A DNA stretch of 64,000 nt, taken from assembly GCA_902168105.1 (NCBI GenBank), contig CABHOY010000024.1, forward strand, positions 124,001 through 188,000. Direction: 5' to 3'. Each line of letters starts with the position of its first letter. The stretch's first letter is position 1. The position numbers and the translations under genes are program-made. Shown one piece after another: positions 17,221 through 26,250 of this stretch. This DNA is from an uncultured Flavihumibacter sp. GTDB lineage: Bacteria; Bacteroidota; Bacteroidia; Chitinophagales; Chitinophagaceae. The notes beneath the pieces are model-generated. The model saw only the letters and a program-made list of their open reading frames with translations. It was not told where the DNA came from and did not search any database.

Positions 17221-17260
17221 GACAAACAGTTTTTAAGATTAGAACATTAATATATTTCAA

Positions 17261-17455
17261 TTAGAAATTTTTCTCCTTCCAGTTTTTATAATGTTTGGGA
17301 TTAGTAAGGAAGTCTTTGATCTTTTGATCAATCCGGGCATCCCACTCATCATCGGCTTTTTTTTGATTTGCGTCATATCTAAATAACGGAAGAAACAGAG
17401 AAAGAATACTTGAAACAGAGATAATCAGTATAACTTTCTCGACTATAGGATTCAT
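17261..17455 (-). CDS. Small single-pass membrane protein (paralogue 2)
   Basis: A 64-residue protein with one transmembrane helix (MNPIVEKVILIISVSSILS, about residues 4-24) and a charged tail ending NPKHYKNWKEKNF. It is the paralogue of the downstream 62-residue protein. The ATG at 17455 is chosen because it aligns with the start of the paralogue and is preceded by the same TTTGTC leader; an ATG three codons upstream is possible. The pair occupies the space between moaD and moaE. Function is unknown. Confidence 0.7.
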   Translation of the reverse strand: MNPIVEKVILIISVSSILSLFLPLFRYDANQKKADDEWDARIDQKIKDFLTNPKHYKNWKEKNF

Positions 17456-17551
17456 GACAAACAATTTTAAGGTTCTAATATTACCTCATTTCCACTGATC
17501 TATAAAAATTTTTTTCGTGCAAAGTATTTAAATTCGCTTATTGATATTACG

Positions 17552-17968
17552 ATGAACAAACTAATAAAAATAGATAGTAATGTAACCGTGCAGCAAGCAC
17601 TCGACTTCGTTGAAGGGCCTGACTGTGGAGGTGTTGTAGTGTTCTCAGGAAATGTACGGAACATCACCAAAGAGAAAAAAGTAACCAAACTTTTTTTCGA
17701 GTGTTATGAACCTATGGCATTATTGGAGATGGAAAAAATAGCAGATCACACCATTGAAAAAATGGGTGCGAAAAGAATTGCTATACTACACATTGTTGGT
17801 GAAAAACAACCAGGAGATGTAGTGGTTGTTATTGCTGTAGCATCTCCACATCGTGCAGCTGCATTTGATGCGTGCGAATATGCGATTGATACATTAAAAG
17901 AAACTGTACCTATCTGGAAGAAGGAATATTTTGAAGATGGTGAAGTATGGGTAGCGGCTCACCCGTGA
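17552..17968 (+). CDS. moaE: Molybdopterin synthase catalytic subunit MoaE
   Basis: A 138-residue protein that, with MoaD thiocarboxylate, turns cyclic pyranopterin monophosphate into molybdopterin. Conserved regions are GGVVVFSGNVRN near residue 31, FFECYEPMA and the C-terminal VPIWKKEYFEDGEVWV containing the catalytic Lys-Lys. Length is normal. It is cut off from moaD by three reverse-strand ORFs and overlaps the end of the convergent mobA by 10 bp. Confidence 0.95.
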   Translation: MNKLIKIDSNVTVQQALDFVEGPDCGGVVVFSGNVRNITKEKKVTKLFFECYEPMALLEMEKIADHTIEKMGAKRIAILHIVGEKQPGDVVVVIAVASPHRAAAFDACEYAIDTLKETVPIWKKEYFEDGEVWVAAHP

Positions 17969-18546
17969 GAGATCTGTCCCTCTGCTTCTTTCATCTCTTC
18001 AGGAGTATTTGCATTAAATTGTTCAGCTGAAAATGGATTCTCTATCTGCAGAATATCTGATTGTAACAACGTCTTACGCGGACAATTCTTTCCTTCATCA
18101 AAGTACTGTCGTAGCTTTTTCAATCCTGATGGTTCCCATATTGCAATCAATGGTTCAGGCAAATGATTGACAGGGCTGATAAATGATGTGGCATCTTTTA
18201 ATGCCTGTCTTTGCGATACGAGATAATTCAGGCTCTGTTCACTGATCAGTGGAAGATCGACCGCAAGCACCAGCCATGCCGTATCAGGAAATGCTTTATG
18301 TGCGCTGAGTAGTCCTACTGAAGGTCCACCACCTTCAACGCAGTCGAGTATAAGTGGTACATCGTCACTTAGTGCAGGTTTCTGTTCTTCCCGGCAGGAA
18401 AGATATACTTCAGGTATAATTTTGTGTACTAGCTGATATAGATATTGCCACTGCGGCATGCCATGATAATCGATCAGGCTTTTGTCCTGTTGCATGCGTG
18501 TACTGCGGCCGCCGCAGAGTATGAGTCCTTTTAATGGCGCTGTCAT
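17959..18546 (-). CDS. mobA: Molybdenum cofactor guanylyltransferase MobA
   Basis: A 195-residue nucleotidyltransferase that adds GMP to the molybdenum cofactor to form the MGD cofactor. The N-terminal nucleotide-binding signature LILCGGRSTRMQQDKSLI lies at about residues 9-26; the usual RMGxDK has Gln for Gly. VLAVDLPLIS near 95 holds the metal-binding Asp. It is 11 bp downstream of moaC on the same strand, so the two probably form an operon. MGD implies a DMSO-reductase-type molybdoenzyme elsewhere in the genome. Confidence 0.92.
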   Translation of the reverse strand: MTAPLKGLILCGGRSTRMQQDKSLIDYHGMPQWQYLYQLVHKIIPEVYLSCREEQKPALSDDVPLILDCVEGGGPSVGLLSAHKAFPDTAWLVLAVDLPLISEQSLNYLVSQRQALKDATSFISPVNHLPEPLIAIWEPSGLKKLRQYFDEGKNCPRKTLLQSDILQIENPFSAEQFNANTPEEMKEAEGQISHG

Positions 18547-18557
18547 CTTACTGTTTT

Positions 18558-19040
18558 TTAGAAGTCCCTTTTACCACCTGTTTTACTAAGCAGGCGTGTT
18601 TGCCTGATCACCATCTCATGTGTAAATGCTTTGCACATATCATAGATGGTCAGGGCTGCCACACTTGCACCTGTCAGCGCTTCCATTTCCACGCCTGTTT
18701 TTCCGGTAGTTTTGATGGTGCAACGCACTATAGCTTCTTCGCCTTCAAGGTTTATTTCAACCTGGCATCCGTCTAGTAGTATTGTATGACAAAGAGGTAT
18801 AAGGTCCGGCGTTTTTTTGGCAGCCATGATGCCGGCTAATATTGCAGTCTGGAATACTGCGCCTTTTTTAGTCTGAATGTCTTTACCGCTGAATTGTTGC
18901 CTTACTATCTCCGGTAGAAATACCCTGCTTTCCGCTACCGCCACACGTGTAGTTTCCGTCTTTCCGCTCACATCTACCATTACCGGTTGATCAGCCGCAT
19001 TCAGGTGTGAAAATCCCTCTTTAGTTGAATCATTGCTCAT
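18558..19040 (-). CDS. moaC: Cyclic pyranopterin monophosphate synthase MoaC
   Basis: A 160-residue enzyme for the second half of the first step in molybdopterin synthesis, which follows MoaA. The conserved PVMVDVSGKTETTRVA, LIPLCHTILLDG and TGKTGVEMEALTGASVAALTIYDMCK segments are all present. It is transcribed with mobA and diverges from moeA with 43 bp between the starts, so they share a promoter region. moaA, the obligate partner, is not in the window. Confidence 0.96.
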   Translation of the reverse strand: MSNDSTKEGFSHLNAADQPVMVDVSGKTETTRVAVAESRVFLPEIVRQQFSGKDIQTKKGAVFQTAILAGIMAAKKTPDLIPLCHTILLDGCQVEINLEGEEAIVRCTIKTTGKTGVEMEALTGASVAALTIYDMCKAFTHEMVIRQTRLLSKTGGKRDF

Positions 19041-19083
19041 AATGGAATAAATTTACAACTAAAGCTACCAAACAACCAAAAGA

Positions 19084-20289
19084 ATGCTGATAGATGTAAC
19101 CGCCGCATATGCTGCAATAATGGGTACTGCTCGTGATTTCGGGATGGAACAATTGCCCTTTACAGCAGTTACCGGCCGCATCCTGCGGGAGCCGGTATTG
19201 TCCGATAGAGATTTTCCTCCATATGACAGAGTAATGATGGATGGTATTGCAATTGATTACGAGAGCTATGAAAAAGGACAGACTGTTTTTGGCGTGGAGG
19301 ATATGCAGGCTGCGGGCATGCCCCGTAAGCAGTTATCGAATACCGCTAATTGCATGGAAGTAATGACGGGCGCTATTATGCCCGAACTTACAGATACCGT
19401 GATACAATATGAGCACCTCATTGCCACAGAACATGAGGGGTTCAAACGTTTTACCATTAATGCAGGTGTCAAAAAGGGACAACACATCCACCGGCAGGGA
19501 TCGGACGCTGCTGCCGGTCAGCTGGTAATTCCCGCTGGTACGCTGTTAACTGCTGCTGAAGTTAGTGTACTGGCATCCGTTGGCAAAACATTGGTCAGCG
19601 TGAGCCGCCTGCCCAAAGTCGCCGTTATTGCCACAGGCGATGAGTTGGTGCCGGTTACCGAAACGCCAGACATACATCAGGTCAGAATATCTAATTCTTA
19701 TAGCCTGGCAGCAGCATTGAAGGAACTGGGCATTGATGCTGAATGTTATCACGTACATGATGATGAGGCTGCGATCAGGAAGTTATTTGAATCTTTAAAT
19801 ACTGCAGATGTCTGGATCTGTACAGGCGCTGTGTCGGCCGGAAAATATGATTACCTGCCACTTGTACTGGAACAATTAGGCATGCAACAGATATTTCATA
19901 AGGTACAGCAAAGGCCGGGTAAGCCTTTCTTATTTGGCCAGTTTGAAGATGGTCCGGTAGTGTTTGCTTTGCCGGGTAATCCGGTATCGGGCTTCATGTG
20001 TTGCTACCGTTATGTATTGCCCTGGTTACGCGCGTGCCTGCAATATACAGCTCCGCCTGTTCCACATGCTGTATTAGGCGATGATATTCAATTCGCTGCA
20101 CCATTAACCTATTTTCTGCCTGTGCGGCTGCATCCTGTAGCCGGTGGTCAGTTGATCGCATTGCCACCGCCCTACCATGGCTCTGGCGATCTGGCAGCGT
20201 TGTTACAAGCTGATGGTTTCCTGGAACTACCTCCGGAAAAAAGTGTGTTCGAAAAAGGCAGCAGTTATCCCGTGTGGAAATTCAGATAA
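19084..20289 (+). CDS. moeA: Molybdopterin molybdenumtransferase MoeA
   Basis: A 401-residue enzyme that inserts molybdate into adenylated molybdopterin. Typical segments are DRDFPPYDRVMMDGIA near residue 40, EVMTGAIMPELTDTVIQYE, the catalytic-domain VAVIATGDELVPV near 180, TGAVSAGKYDYLP and ALPGNPVSGFMCCYRYVLPWL. Length is normal. It diverges from moaC-mobA and ends in a strong terminator at 20312-20336, which closes the cofactor region. Confidence 0.95.
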   Translation: MLIDVTAAYAAIMGTARDFGMEQLPFTAVTGRILREPVLSDRDFPPYDRVMMDGIAIDYESYEKGQTVFGVEDMQAAGMPRKQLSNTANCMEVMTGAIMPELTDTVIQYEHLIATEHEGFKRFTINAGVKKGQHIHRQGSDAAAGQLVIPAGTLLTAAEVSVLASVGKTLVSVSRLPKVAVIATGDELVPVTETPDIHQVRISNSYSLAAALKELGIDAECYHVHDDEAAIRKLFESLNTADVWICTGAVSAGKYDYLPLVLEQLGMQQIFHKVQQRPGKPFLFGQFEDGPVVFALPGNPVSGFMCCYRYVLPWLRACLQYTAPPVPHAVLGDDIQFAAPLTYFLPVRLHPVAGGQLIALPPPYHGSGDLAALLQADGFLELPPEKSVFEKGSSYPVWKFR

Positions 20290-20311
20290 TAAAGATATTC
20301 ACTGCACTCAG

Positions 20312-20336
20312 CCCGCCTTTGGCGGGTTGTTTTTTT
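20312..20336 (+). terminator. Terminator of moeA
   Basis: CCCGCC-TTT-GGCGGG (20312-20326) forms a stable hairpin and is followed by TTGTTTTTTT. It lies 22 bp beyond the moeA stop codon. Confidence 0.93.
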
Positions 20337-20458
20337 GTAAGGGGGGTACGCCTGGAAATAATCCCTCTAAGCTTGTTAACAATTTCGTTATATTAAATCT
20401 GGCATCCGTCATTAAACTTCCGGCACTCACCGCCGTCAAACCCGAAATCAATTCCTAT

Positions 20459-21898
20459 ATGGCAGCTGTTCCCGAAAAACTACAATTGCAACACCTTGCG
20501 TGGAGGGCTGGTTTCGGCGCTTCGCTTCCCGTTATCGAAGTGTGGACCCACAAAAAACGCAGGCAGGTGATCAGTAAGATCCTGACTGGTCCTGATAAAG
20601 ATCTGCAGGCTCCTCTGAAAGTAATGGATGAATCTGATCTTCCTGAACGAACAAAACAGATGTCGCCAGAGGAAAAGAAAGAACTGGCTAAAATGAACCG
20701 GAAAGGTATTAAAGATCTTAATCTCTCATGGATATACGAAATGGTACAGAGCCAGCATCCGCTGCGCGAAAAGATGGCCCTGTTCTGGCATGGACATTTT
20801 GCCTGCCGTACACAGAATGTATTATTTAGTCAGCAGTTACTCCAGGTGATACGTGAAAATGCGTTAGGTAATTTTGGTGAACTGCTAACGGCAGTATCCA
20901 GAACCCCTGCGATGTTACAATTTCTGAATAATCAACAGAATTATAAAGCACATCCGAATGAGAACTTCGCACGTGAATTAATGGAATTGTTTACCATAGG
21001 TCGCAGACATTATACTGAAACAGATATCAAAGAAGCTGCCAGAGCATTCACCGGTTGGGGATATGATAATGAAGGGAACTTTGTATTCAGAGAGAAACGG
21101 CATGATAACGGAGAAAAAACAATACTCGGTAAGAAAGGCAATTTTACAGGCGATGATATACTGAAAATACTATTGGAGCAGAAAGAAACCGCGAAGTTCA
21201 TTACGGCAAAAGTATACCGTTATTTCGTGGATGAGGCGCCTGATGAAGCAAGAATAAACACACTGGCAGAAAAGTTCTATATATCAGGTTATGATATCGG
21301 AGCGCTGATGCAACAGATTTTTAATGCAGACTGGTTCTATGATCAACGTCTTATAGGCAGACGGATCAAATCACCTGTGGAGCTATTGGTCGGATTGCGT
21401 AGGACCGTTCCTGTTAACTTTGAACGCGAGGAAGTGATGTTGTCATTTCAGCAGGTGTTGGGACAGGTATTGTTTTATCCGCCTAATGTTGCCGGCTGGC
21501 CTGGTGGCCGTAGCTGGATAGACAGTTCCAGCCTGATGTACCGTATGCAGTTACCGAAGATGATATTGTACGAGAAGGAGTTCAACATCATACCAAAAGA
21601 GATCACGCCTGAAATGGGCATGGGGAGCTACAAAGCCACTATGCAGTTAAATGAATCTGTGAAAAGACAATATGCGAGAAAGATAAGAGGAGTTATTAAC
21701 TGGGATGTTTTCCTGAAAGATTATGAGAAAGTACCACGGGAGAAACTGGCAGATGCAATTGCCGGTTCTTTGTTGCTGACCAATAAGAACGTGAATAAGC
21801 AGTTGCTCGAGAATTATGCAGATACATCCTCCCGCGAAAATTACATAAAGACAGTTGCAATAGCAGTAATGAGCACACCGGAATATCAGTTGTGCTAA
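20459..21898 (+). CDS. DUF1800 family protein
   Basis: A 479-residue protein of the DUF1800 family. Diagnostic stretches are MALFWHGHFA near residue 105, the NENFARELMELFTIGRRHYTETDIKEAARAFTGW block near 170 and VLGQVLFYPPNVAGWPGGRSW near 345. The frame stays open upstream into moeA and across its terminator, so the ATG at 20459 is used; it gives the expected LQHLAWRAGFGAS start. It is followed after 25 bp by a DUF1501 gene, the usual partner. Together they are thought to act at the cell envelope, but no activity is established. Confidence 0.88.
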   Translation: MAAVPEKLQLQHLAWRAGFGASLPVIEVWTHKKRRQVISKILTGPDKDLQAPLKVMDESDLPERTKQMSPEEKKELAKMNRKGIKDLNLSWIYEMVQSQHPLREKMALFWHGHFACRTQNVLFSQQLLQVIRENALGNFGELLTAVSRTPAMLQFLNNQQNYKAHPNENFARELMELFTIGRRHYTETDIKEAARAFTGWGYDNEGNFVFREKRHDNGEKTILGKKGNFTGDDILKILLEQKETAKFITAKVYRYFVDEAPDEARINTLAEKFYISGYDIGALMQQIFNADWFYDQRLIGRRIKSPVELLVGLRRTVPVNFEREEVMLSFQQVLGQVLFYPPNVAGWPGGRSWIDSSSLMYRMQLPKMILYEKEFNIIPKEITPEMGMGSYKATMQLNESVKRQYARKIRGVINWDVFLKDYEKVPREKLADAIAGSLLLTNKNVNKQLLENYADTSSRENYIKTVAIAVMSTPEYQLC

Positions 21899-21923
21899 TG
21901 TATCCAATTAAAAAATAAAGTTT

Positions 21924-23132
21924 ATGATGATCTTAAACAGACGACGTTTCTTACAGGTTGGATCATTGGCTTCAGCTTCCATGATGATGCCGAAATTCCT
22001 GAAGGCATTGGAAAAAGATAACCTGGTGCCGGCAGGCAACAAAGTATTGGTAGTAGTGCAGCTCTCCGGTGGTAACGACGGATTAAATACGGTGATCCCT
22101 TACCGGAATGATATTTATTACCGTATGCGTCCCACATTAGGCATTCAACGCACAAATGCATTATCGCTTACAGATGAAATGGGATTACATCCTGCGCTGC
22201 AGGGTTTAAAAGGCCTGTATGATGAAGGATCGCTTGCTATATTGAACAGCGTAGGTTATCCTAACCCTGACAGGTCACATTTCCGGTCTATGGATATCTG
22301 GCAGTCTGCAAGTGCATCATCCGAAAACTGGGGCGATGGATGGATCGGTAGGTTCCTGGACGCGCAATGTAAAGGTTGTGATAAACCGGTACAGGCCCTG
22401 GAGATTGATGATACCTTGAGCCTGGCAATGAAAGGTGATCTGCAGAAAGGATTGGCCGTAAAAGATCCTGATAAATTGCAGGCGGCAGCTAATGACAGGT
22501 TATTCAAAGAGTTGTTGCAAAAGGAAGGAAAGATTACTGCCGATGATCATGAGCCGGTTGACTATCTATACAAAACAATGGGCGCAACAGTTTCATCTGC
22601 GGCTTATATCAAAGAACAATTCAAAACTTATAAGACAAAAGAGATCTTTCCGTCAACGGAATTGGGAAAGAATATGCAGACTATTGCAAGACTGATCATG
22701 TCTGATATCAGTACGAAAGTATACTATGTTTCTCATGGTGCTTTTGATACGCATGTGAATCAGTTGTCAGCCCAGCAAACGCAATTGCATCGCCTGGATG
22801 AAGCTATTACTGCACTGGTGAAGGAATTAAAAAATAACAACCGTTTCAAGGATGTGGTCATTGTAACATTCTCTGAATTCGGGCGTCGTGTGGAACAGAA
22901 TGCCGGTGGCGGTACAGATCATGGTACTGCTAACAACATGTTTATGATCGGCGGCGGCTTAAAGCAACAGGGATTACTGAATGAGAGTCCTGATCTGGAG
23001 CATCTGAATGAGGGAGACCTGCAACATAAAGTTGATTTCAAGAGCGTATACGCGACATTATTGAAGAAGTGGTTAGAAGCAGATGATGCTGCCATTTTAA
23101 AAAGACAATATGATCATCTGTCCTTTGTCTAA
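21924..23132 (+). CDS. DUF1501 family secreted protein (Tat substrate)
   Basis: A 402-residue protein of the alkaline phosphatase/sulfatase-like superfamily (DUF1501). The N-terminus has a twin-arginine signal (NRRRFLQVGSLAS, residues 5-17), so it is likely exported folded, perhaps with a metal bound. VVQLSGGNDGLNTVIPYRN near 45 and VIVTFSEFGRRVEQNAGGGTDHG near 310 are the conserved blocks. It pairs with the preceding DUF1800 gene. Its last 4 bp overlap the end of the convergent lipoprotein gene. The substrate is unknown. Confidence 0.88.
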   Translation: MMILNRRRFLQVGSLASASMMMPKFLKALEKDNLVPAGNKVLVVVQLSGGNDGLNTVIPYRNDIYYRMRPTLGIQRTNALSLTDEMGLHPALQGLKGLYDEGSLAILNSVGYPNPDRSHFRSMDIWQSASASSENWGDGWIGRFLDAQCKGCDKPVQALEIDDTLSLAMKGDLQKGLAVKDPDKLQAAANDRLFKELLQKEGKITADDHEPVDYLYKTMGATVSSAAYIKEQFKTYKTKEIFPSTELGKNMQTIARLIMSDISTKVYYVSHGAFDTHVNQLSAQQTQLHRLDEAITALVKELKNNNRFKDVVIVTFSEFGRRVEQNAGGGTDHGTANNMFMIGGGLKQQGLLNESPDLEHLNEGDLQHKVDFKSVYATLLKKWLEADDAAILKRQYDHLSFV

Positions 23133-23626
23133 TTGCTTTTAACAATAGCCCTGAGGTACCCGAAAGCGGCCTCTCTCGCAGGTATTGCGCCGGTTGTGTC
23201 AATTAGTCTGCCGGTAAAAGACGCTTCAATGAGGCTGTCTTTTACATTGGTGATGGTTAGTGTGAACGTCCCGTAGTTTTGGTTGGCTATCTGAGATAGC
23301 GCGACTTTAGGGTAATATACGGCGAGTGAGTTGCCGTCCTGTGAATAGAACGAACCCTTTGCCAGCCCTTCAGCGCTTCCCAGCAGGATGATGGTAACCT
23401 CTTCACTTTCGGCTCCCTTGGCCGTTATAGTTAGTTTATCAATATCATTATTAGGGTCCGTATCAGTAAGATTTGCAACTGAGACAATTGCATTAGGATT
23501 TTCTGCGACCACAATCATGCTATCCATATCAAAAGAAAGGAATTTACGCGCTACTTCAGGTTCTGAATCCTTTTTGCACGCAGAGAAGACTAAGATGACA
23601 CAAAGAATGGTCAGGGGTACACGCAT
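23129..23626 (-). CDS. Hypothetical lipoprotein
   Basis: A 165-residue protein with a lipoprotein signal ending at Cys17 (VFSACKKD), followed by a beta-rich domain with alternating hydrophobic residues (DKLTITAKGAESEEVTIILLG, NYGTFTLTITNVKDSLIEASFTGRL). The second half resembles the small beta-sandwich repeat found in Bacteroidota surface lipoproteins of unknown role. It is alone on its strand here and its 3' end overlaps the DUF1501 gene by 4 bp. I do not recognise a named family. Confidence 0.75.
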   Translation of the reverse strand: MRVPLTILCVILVFSACKKDSEPEVARKFLSFDMDSMIVVAENPNAIVSVANLTDTDPNNDIDKLTITAKGAESEEVTIILLGSAEGLAKGSFYSQDGNSLAVYYPKVALSQIANQNYGTFTLTITNVKDSLIEASFTGRLIDTTGAIPAREAAFGYLRAIVKSN

Positions 23627-23695
23627 AACAATTGGGGGTTTTTGTTATAACGCAATAATAAGCAGTTAATTGCAAATAGAAAGGAGAAAAAAAGA

Positions 23696-23738
23696 GGACC
23701 AGGAATTAACGCGACATTCTCCCGTTAATTCCTGGTCC
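23696..23738. terminator. Long perfect hairpin, probable bidirectional terminator
   Basis: Arms 23696-23711 and 23723-23738 pair perfectly over 16 bp around an 11-nt loop. It lies between the start of the lipoprotein gene and the end of the OPT transporter gene, both on the minus strand, so it most likely ends the OPT transcript; the minus-strand flank (TCTTTTTTTCTCC) is T-rich, as needed. Confidence 0.8.
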
Positions 23739-23758
23739 TTATTAAATTTCGTAATACT

Positions 23759-25807
23759 TTAATTCTTGTTTGCTATTCTGTAAAGCACCCAGCCCATGAA
23801 GGCGAACAGGGCCGTACCCAGGATGTAATATCCGCCCTGGCCAAATGCGCCAGCCAGCGAATGTTCCATATTTACCGCCGCCAGGGCATTGGACGTACTG
23901 TCAAAACCTGCCAGTATCGCAATGATCACACCCGCAACAGCTCCACCTGCTACCAGTCCTGTCGCGAACAGGTTACCCTTGCCAAGCTCTTCTTCCTCTG
24001 CAGACAGATGTACATTTTGCTTCTTACGCTTATTATCAACTACACCGCGGATTGCGCCACCGATAAAGATAGGCAGGGTGGTAGACAATGGCAGATAAGC
24101 GCCCACTGCGAATGACAGGGATTTGATACCGCAAAGCTCCATGGTAATAGCCAGGAACACGCCTGCGAGTACAAACTGCCAGTCAAGATTGTACGACAGG
24201 ATACCTTTTGCCAGCGTCGCCATCAGGGTTCCCTGTGGCGCAGGATAATAGATACTGCCGATCGCATGGTCAGTCACGCCGTTAGCTATCATGGCAGCAG
24301 TAGGTTTATCGAGGAACTTTACGGTCAAACCGATCACAATAGAGGAAACGATCGCACCGATAAAGAGGGACAGCTGCTGATACATAGGAGTAGCACCTAC
24401 GATGTAACCTGATTTCAGGTCCTGGGAGGTACCTCCTGCATTTGCTGCGGCAATACAGATCATACCACCCACTACGAGGGCCATCGGTTCGTATACTTTA
24501 CCACTCCATCCTACTGCGATAAATACCAGGCAGGTACCCATCAGGGTGGCAATGGTCATACCGGAAATAGGGTTGTTGGAAGATCCGATGAGGCCTACTA
24601 TACGGCTGGACACTGTAACGAAGAAGGCTCCGAAGATCACTACCAGCAAACCAACCAGCAGCTTTTTACCGATAGAATCACCCGGTAACTGTGGCAGGAA
24701 TGCCATCAGGGCAATCAAGGCAATACTACCAAACAACACGATCTTGATATTCAGGTCTCTTTCCGTACGTGGTACCTTACCGTTAGCTGCCGCACCATCA
24801 ATGTCGTTTTTCTTCAGGGAGCCGATACTGCCTTTAAACGAAGAAATGATAGTAGGGATAGTTTTGATCAGGGTGATAAAACCACCTGCTGCTACCGCTC
24901 CTGCACCTATCTGGCGAACATAAGCCACGTATACGGCCGCAGAGAAATCGCCGAATGTATGTGTAGCCGGATTCCAGTCGCCTTTGCCTCCCGGTGTGGC
25001 GACATTCGCCAGGTAGCCCAGTTTCACCAACTGAGCGGCAATCATGTCCGGAGGGACCAGGAAAGACAGTAATGGGATTAATACCAGCCAGGATAATACA
25101 CCACCGGCTACCAGTACACCCGCAATACGAGGCCCAATGATATAGCCCACACCCATGTACTCGGGAGTGATGTCAGCGCTGATGCGAGCGGATGAGAAGT
25201 ATTTATTGTATTGCGCTGTCATATAGGATGGCGTTTCTGCAATGACGTGTAATACTTTTTGCAGGAACGCATACGCTACAGCGAAACCCAGTCCATAGAA
25301 AGCCGTTTTGGCAAAATCCCCCCCTTTTTCGCCCGCTATCAGTACATCGCCACAGGCGGTACCTTCAGGATAAGGCAGTGTTTCATGTTCCTTTACGATG
25401 AGTGACCGGCGCAAGGGGATCATCATCAGCGTTCCCAGGATGCCCCCGAAAATAGCCAGGGTGAGAATGGTCAGATAATTGAAGAACTGCTCGCCCCCAC
25501 CGTCTGTAAGGAACAGAAAGCCAGGGAGAGTGAATACTACTCCGGCAGCAATGGATTCACCAGCTGAACCGGTAGTTTGAATGATGTTGTTTTCGAGAAT
25601 AGTGGTTTTAAAGAATTTCCTGCCCAGGGTGATCGCAATTACCGCGATAGGTATAGAGGCGGAAACGGTCAGTCCTGCTCTTAATGCCAGGTAAACAGTG
25701 GCGGCGCCAAAAATAATCCCGAAAATGCAGCCCAATATGATGGACTTCACTGTAAACTCCTTCATGTGCACCTCGGGCGCAACAAAAGGCTTGAATTTAT
25801 CTGCCAT
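23759..25807 (-). CDS. OPT family oligopeptide transporter
   Basis: A 682-residue inner-membrane protein with about 14-16 hydrophobic segments, of the oligopeptide transporter (OPT) family that imports small peptides or metal chelates. The N-terminal part EFTVKSIILGCIFGIIFGAATVYLALRAGLTVSASIP is diagnostic, as are TGSAGESIAAG and GGTSQDLKSGYIVGATP. The frame is open for another 57 codons, but ATG 25807 (MADKFKPFVAPEVHMKEF) gives the family start. A hairpin terminator follows it. A POT peptide transporter gene lies upstream on the same strand, so two unrelated peptide uptake systems are neighbours. Confidence 0.93.
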   Translation of the reverse strand: MADKFKPFVAPEVHMKEFTVKSIILGCIFGIIFGAATVYLALRAGLTVSASIPIAVIAITLGRKFFKTTILENNIIQTTGSAGESIAAGVVFTLPGFLFLTDGGGEQFFNYLTILTLAIFGGILGTLMMIPLRRSLIVKEHETLPYPEGTACGDVLIAGEKGGDFAKTAFYGLGFAVAYAFLQKVLHVIAETPSYMTAQYNKYFSSARISADITPEYMGVGYIIGPRIAGVLVAGGVLSWLVLIPLLSFLVPPDMIAAQLVKLGYLANVATPGGKGDWNPATHTFGDFSAAVYVAYVRQIGAGAVAAGGFITLIKTIPTIISSFKGSIGSLKKNDIDGAAANGKVPRTERDLNIKIVLFGSIALIALMAFLPQLPGDSIGKKLLVGLLVVIFGAFFVTVSSRIVGLIGSSNNPISGMTIATLMGTCLVFIAVGWSGKVYEPMALVVGGMICIAAANAGGTSQDLKSGYIVGATPMYQQLSLFIGAIVSSIVIGLTVKFLDKPTAAMIANGVTDHAIGSIYYPAPQGTLMATLAKGILSYNLDWQFVLAGVFLAITMELCGIKSLSFAVGAYLPLSTTLPIFIGGAIRGVVDNKRKKQNVHLSAEEEELGKGNLFATGLVAGGAVAGVIIAILAGFDSTSNALAAVNMEHSLAGAFGQGGYYILGTALFAFMGWVLYRIANKN

Positions 25808-26250
25808 AAGTAGGTTTGATAGTATAGATTTTTGTTGATTAAGAGGCAATATAAGTGAAAAATCCCTTTTAAAAGTAAGGTTGCCGGTATTTACACCGTT
25901 AGAAGCTCGTTTTTCGTTCGTAAGAAAACTGCCCTCGAATATGCCTCTTATTAATTGGTAATCAGAAAAATATATCAAACTAATATCTTGATATGGGTCA
26001 GAGCAGGGCCTTTTCTCGCTTCGTCCATATCACTATACCGTCATTTCCATATCATTTCACCGTCATCTCTATATCGAAAGGATATACATATGAGCCTAAA
26101 GTGACGGTGAAATGACGGTATCAGGATATGGAGATATAGAAACCTAATCAAACCCAGACCGGGATTGAGTTGTACCAGCATGGTTTTTTGAGGCAATAAA
26201 AAAGGGTGCAACCTTCAGGCTGCACCCTTTTAAACTAATATCAGAAATGC
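25808..26250. other. Gene-free stretch of 443 bp with inverted repeat
   Basis: This is the upstream region of the OPT gene. It holds an inverted repeat at 26025-26139: TTTCACCGTCA (26055-26065) pairs with TGACGGTGAAA (26102-26112), and the outer ATACCGTCATTTC (26035-26047) continues the pairing with the right arm after an extra 11 bp present only on the left. A transporter terminator follows at 26200-26231. No ORF is supported. Confidence 0.6.
26200..26231. terminator. Terminator of the POT transporter gene
   Basis: AAAAGGGTGCA (26200-26210) pairs with TGCACCCTTTT (26221-26231) around a 10-nt loop. A/T tracts on both sides make it work in either direction; it lies 20 bp past the stop of the minus-strand POT gene. 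Confidence 0.9.

Noticed and set aside
16680..17455. Insert between moaD and moaE as an insertion sequence
   Set aside because: No terminal inverted repeats, target duplication or transposase are visible; only small ORFs are present.
20177..20458. Upstream extension of the DUF1800 gene into moeA
   Set aside because: It would run across the moeA terminator and adds residues unlike the family; the ATG at 20459 is the natural start.
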